Source: an uncultured Rhodospirillales bacterium | GTDB taxonomy: Bacteria > Pseudomonadota > Alphaproteobacteria > Acetobacterales > Acetobacteraceae | Direction: 5' to 3' | DNA: 8,245 nucleotides | NCBI GenBank assembly: GCA_903928045.1 | Contig: CAIYPH010000552.1 | Span: forward strand, 1 to 8,245 | Part shown: positions 5,942 to 8,245 of the stretch, piece by piece | Layout of the letters: every line of letters begins with the position of its first letter | Position numbering within the stretch: the first letter of the stretch is position 1 | Made by a program: the position numbers and the translations under genes | Notes under the pieces: generated by a model | What the model was told of the DNA's origin: nothing | The model's input: the letters and a program-made list of their open reading frames with translations, nothing else | Databases searched by the model: none

Positions 5942-6717
5942 CGGGCGGGCTCCGGGGCGGTCAGCTGCTCGATAGCTTGCCGCAGTGCGGCTGCGGTATC
6001 GGCGGCGGGGCGGAATTCGAGGCCGATCGGGCCGGTGTATCCCAGTCCGGCGAGGGTTTCGCGTACATGCGCCCAGTCGATCGTGCCGCTGCCGGGCTCA
6101 TGGCGGCCATTGGTGTCGGCGGCATGCACGTAGCCGACGCGGTCGCCCCGGCCGGCCAGCACCACCGCGGGGTCCTCGCCCATCATGGCGGAATGGTAGA
6201 TGTCGTAGAGTAGCCGCACGGCGGGTGAGCCGACAGCGTCGATGATCTCGAGCCCGTCCCCCGTGCGGTCGAGGAAGTAGCCGACATGGTCGCGCACGGT
6301 GTTGAGCGGTTCCAGCAGCAGCGTGATCCCAGCGGCCTCCGCGATGGGAGCGGCGGCGCGCAGGGCGGCGATCACCGCGTCGCGCTGCGCCTCGGCCGGC
6401 AAGCCGGGCAGCGTATCGCCCGAGAGCACGATCAGGCGGGTGGTGCCGAGGCGGGCGGCGATGGGGATGGTCTCGCGAAGGCCTTGGAGAAATTCGCCGT
6501 GTGTCGCCGGATCGACCAAGCGGCCGCCCGGCTCGACGCTGAACACCGCGACCGGCAGCCCGGCCTCTCGGCTCGCCGCGGCAATGGCCTCGATGTCCTT
6601 ACCTTTCCAACGCCAGAACTCCACTGCTCCCAGCCCGGCCGCGCGGCAGGCGCGGATGCGGGCGGGGTAATCGGCGAGGTCGGTGAACAGCATTTCGATG
6701 CAGCCGGAGAGGGTCAT
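5938..6717 (-). CDS. Sugar phosphate isomerase/epimerase, hydroxypyruvate-isomerase-like TIM barrel
   Basis: A 259-residue xylose-isomerase-like TIM barrel, closest by eye to the hydroxypyruvate isomerase (Hyi/OtnI) group. Visible features: GLGAVEFWRWKGKD (28-41) on the first strands, LIVLSGD (95-101), LLLEPLNTVRDHVGYFLD (133-150) with the likely catalytic/metal E136, LLYDIYHSAMMGED (169-182) with D172 and H175, VGYVHAADTNGRHEPGSGTIDW (194-215), and GLEFRP (232-237) with the second acid E234. I chose the ATG at 6717 because a strong GGAAGGA ribosome site sits six bases upstream and barrel homology begins there. The frame stays open upstream through an ATG at 6855 to one at 6972. It is the first enzyme gene of the operon; its stop overlaps the amidotransferase start (ATGA). 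Isomerisation of hydroxypyruvate or a related keto-acid is a reasonable guess only. Confidence 0.87.
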   Translation of the reverse strand: MTLSGCIEMLFTDLADYPARIRACRAAGLGAVEFWRWKGKDIEAIAAASREAGLPVAVFSVEPGGRLVDPATHGEFLQGLRETIPIAARLGTTRLIVLSGDTLPGLPAEAQRDAVIAALRAAAPIAEAAGITLLLEPLNTVRDHVGYFLDRTGDGLEIIDAVGSPAVRLLYDIYHSAMMGEDPAVVLAGRGDRVGYVHAADTNGRHEPGSGTIDWAHVRETLAGLGYTGPIGLEFRPAADTAAALRQAIEQLTAPEPAR

Positions 6718-6855
6718 CGCGGGTCCTTCCGCGCGGTCGCGCGATTGCTGTTTTCGGCGGCGCAGATTGGCGCGCAGCGCCTCGGCCTCGCGGGCGCGGC
6801 GTGCGGCGAGCGCCGCCTCGGCCGCTTGGGTCAAATGGGGGAGACGGTCAGACAT
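6718..6855 (-). other. In-frame basic, alanine-rich segment upstream of the isomerase: small ORF or N-terminal extension
   Basis: From the ATG at 6855 the frame reads MSDRLPHLTQAAEAALAARR, then a charged helical stretch ending LRRRKQQSRDRAEGPA, and enters the isomerase without a stop. The 46 residues look like a small Ala/Arg/Glu helical protein of the type often found as short hypothetical genes in this bacterial group (LRxNLRRRKxQxR). Either the isomerase carries this as a leader, or a former separate small gene has become fused in frame, with internal initiation at 6717. Its own ribosome site is poor (GGAATGAATGCCCC before the ATG). Confidence 0.4.
6724..6730 (-). promoter_or_regulatory. 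Strong ribosome binding site that decides the isomerase start
   Basis: GGAAGGA on the minus strand lies six bases before the ATG at 6717, inside the open frame that begins at 6855. Its quality, far better than the site before 6855, is the main reason for starting the isomerase at 6717. Confidence 0.6.
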
Positions 6856-7009
6856 GGGGCATTCATTCCGGCCCCTGTGGGGAACGTCAAGCGGAAGATC
6901 GGTATCGTTTCGACCGGCGGATTTGCTGAAGTGCGGATGCGTGATATGGCGCGCGGGTTGCCATGCCGGCAAAGCGCCGACTGGGCCTCTAGATCAGGGA
7001 AAAAGAACA
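6856..7009. promoter_or_regulatory. Divergent intergenic region between the catabolic operon and the transporter gene
   Basis: This 154-base gap must hold promoters for both directions. For the plus strand, TTGCTG (6923-6928) and TATGGC (6945-6950) are 16 bases apart and form a weak candidate. For the minus strand, TTGACG (read from 6890 to 6885) is a fair -35, but the only -10-like string 17 bases on (AATGAA) would put the transcript start almost at the ATG at 6855, which fits initiation at 6717 better. A CCCC-TGT-GGGG inverted repeat lies at 6872-6882. None of these is strong. Confidence 0.3.
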
Positions 7010-8197
7010 ATGTTCAGGAACGTCATCGCGGTGGCTGCCGCGAGCCTGCTGTTGGCTGGCACGGCGCTGGCACAGCCGATCAAGGTTGGACTCTCCGGCC
7101 CCTTCACCGGCGGCTCCGCCTCCATGGGTGTCTCGATGCGTGACGGCGTGAAGCTCGCCGTCAGCGAGATCAACAAGGCCGGCGGTATCATGGGCCGGCA
7201 GATCCAGCTCGTGGAGCGCGACGACGAGGCGAAGAACGAGCTCGGCGTGCAGATCGCTCAGGAGCTGATCAACAAGGAGCAGGTGGTCGCCACCCTCGGC
7301 TACATCAACACCGGCGTGGCGCTCGCCTCGCAGCGCTTCTACCAGGAAGCCGAAATCCCGGTGCTGAACAACGTCGCCACCGGCACCGCGATCGCCGGGC
7401 AGTTCAAGTCGCCCAACTACGTTTTCCGCACCGCCGCGAATGATCTCATCCAGTCCGCGATGATCGCCAACGAGGCGATCAAACGCCAAGGCTTCAAGGC
7501 CCCGGCCATCCTCGCCGACAGCACCAATTACGGCCAGCTCGGCCGCGAGGACCTCACCCGCGCGCTGGCGGGCATGGGCGTGAAGCCGGTGGCCGAGGAG
7601 AAGTTCAACATCGGCGACACCGACATGACGGCCCAGCTGCTGCGCGCCAAGCAGGCCGGCGCCGACGTGATCCTCACCTATGCGATCGGGCCCGAACTCG
7701 CGCAGATCGCCAACGGCATGGCCAAGCTCGGCTGGAAAGTGCCGATGATCGGCTCCTGGACGCTCTCGATGGCGACTTTCATCGACAATGCCGGCGCCAA
7801 TGGCGAGGGCGCGATGATGCCGCAGACCTTCATCCAGACCGGTGACACGCCGAAGCGCAAGGCCTTCATCGAGGCCTACCAGGCCGCCTACAAGGTCGAC
7901 CGCATCCCTTCCCCGGTCTCCGCCTCGCAGGGATATGACAGCGTTTATCTGCTGAAGGCCGCCATCGAGCAGGCCAAGTCGACCGATGGCGCCAAGATCC
8001 GCGCCGCGCTCGAGAACCTGCAGACCAAGGTGGATGGCGTGGTGACGGTCTATGACCGCCCCTACACCGCCACCGACCATGAGGCGATCTCCGGCAATAT
8101 CCCGGTGTTCGGCGTGGTCAAGGGCGGCCGCGTGGTGGTGGCTCATCCCGACGACATCGCCGGCGACAAGGCGGTTCGGGTCAAGCCGAAGAGCTGA
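7010..8197 (+). CDS. ABC transporter substrate-binding protein, branched-chain amino acid type
   Basis: A 395-residue periplasmic binding protein of the LivJ-like (Peripla_BP_6) family, which captures branched-chain amino acids, amides or aromatic/organic acids for an ABC importer. Residues 1-21 are a Sec signal peptide (MFRNVIAVAAASLLLAG core, cleavage after ALA before Q22). The mature protein opens with the family start IKVGLSGPFTGGSASMGVSM, then GVKLAVSEINKAGGIMGRQIQLVERDD, the hinge region VATLGYINTGVALA, and PNYVFRTAANDLIQS, before the second lobe with ADVILTYAIGPELAQIANGMAKLGW. AGGGA sits nine bases before the ATG; the open frame extends left to 6683, but that part overlaps the isomerase on the other strand and carries no signal peptide. 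No permease or ATPase gene is in view, and a repeat hairpin follows the stop by 12 bases, so it appears to be a single-gene unit. Confidence 0.93.
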   Translation: MFRNVIAVAAASLLLAGTALAQPIKVGLSGPFTGGSASMGVSMRDGVKLAVSEINKAGGIMGRQIQLVERDDEAKNELGVQIAQELINKEQVVATLGYINTGVALASQRFYQEAEIPVLNNVATGTAIAGQFKSPNYVFRTAANDLIQSAMIANEAIKRQGFKAPAILADSTNYGQLGREDLTRALAGMGVKPVAEEKFNIGDTDMTAQLLRAKQAGADVILTYAIGPELAQIANGMAKLGWKVPMIGSWTLSMATFIDNAGANGEGAMMPQTFIQTGDTPKRKAFIEAYQAAYKVDRIPSPVSASQGYDSVYLLKAAIEQAKSTDGAKIRAALENLQTKVDGVVTVYDRPYTATDHEAISGNIPVFGVVKGGRVVVAHPDDIAGDKAVRVKPKS

Positions 8198-8198
8198 C

Positions 8199-8245
8199 AG
8201 GAAGGAAGCGCTCCTTTTTTGAAAAAAAGGAGCAAAAAACTTTTC
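8199..8245 (+). repeat. Third copy of the 3'-end hairpin repeat, cut by the window edge
   Basis: AGGAAGGAAGC leads into a hairpin (8210-8233) with arms GCTCCTTTTTT and AAAAAAGGAGC, a perfect 11-bp stem around GA, followed by AAAAAACTTTTC up to the edge. It has the same layout and orientation, relative to the gene before it, as the copies behind secB and the cinA-like gene, but different closing pairs (GCTCC/GGAGC). It probably marks the transcript end of the substrate-binding-protein gene. Whether a partner copy faces it lies outside the window. Confidence 0.75.

Noticed and set aside
6683..7009. Upstream extension of the substrate-binding protein frame
   Set aside because: It would bury a typical signal peptide inside the protein and overlap the isomerase start region on the other strand. 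The ATG at 7010 has a ribosome site and begins the signal peptide.
6989..8146. A 385-codon open frame on the minus strand, opposite the substrate-binding protein
   Set aside because: It is an antisense shadow of a strongly supported gene. Its composition is rich in histidine, glycine, aspartate and leucine, as expected for the complement of GC-biased codons, and no family is recognisable.

Overview
The window looks like chromosomal DNA from a high-GC alphaproteobacterium, most likely a member of the Acetobacteraceae/Rhodospirillales. The basis is the strong GC bias at third codon positions, the linkage of a Tim44-domain membrane protein, mltA and secB (an alphaproteobacterial arrangement), and AT-rich hairpin repeats just behind gene ends, which I associate from memory with acetic-acid-bacterium relatives. 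No mobile element, phage gene, CRISPR array, tRNA or rRNA is visible.

Left part (1-2267): an envelope/protein-export neighbourhood. On the minus strand a Tim44-like inner-membrane protein overlaps by one base the start of mltA, a lipoprotein murein transglycosylase cut by the window edge. Divergently, on the plus strand, lie a histidine-phosphatase-family enzyme and secB, the export chaperone.

Junction (2268-2410): secB and the minus-strand operon converge on a ~131-base imperfect palindrome made of two head-to-head copies of a repeat. Each copy holds a perfect A/T-rich hairpin. A third copy follows the last gene of the window (8199 to the edge). The stems differ in sequence but stay paired in all three copies. 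Each copy sits 11-17 bases behind a stop codon, so they probably form the 3' ends of transcription units.

Middle (2411-6855, minus strand): a tight five-gene operon, in transcription order: a sugar-phosphate/hydroxypyruvate-isomerase-like TIM barrel, a class I glutamine amidotransferase, a HutD-family protein, a fumarylacetoacetate-hydrolase-family enzyme, and a CinA-like protein whose C-terminal amidohydrolase domain has lost its catalytic residues. Two junctions are ATGA overlaps and one is a 3-base gap. It reads like a small-molecule catabolic or damage-repair operon, but the substrate cannot be assigned.

Right part (6856-8245): a 154-base divergent intergenic region, then a secreted branched-chain-amino-acid-type ABC transporter substrate-binding protein. 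It is followed at once by the third repeat copy, so it appears monocistronic, with no permease or ATPase gene in view. The divergent layout suggests, but does not show, that it feeds a substrate to the operon.

No clearly undescribed system is evident. The most interesting signals are the covarying 3'-end repeat, the degenerate CinA domain, and the in-frame basic leader ahead of the isomerase.
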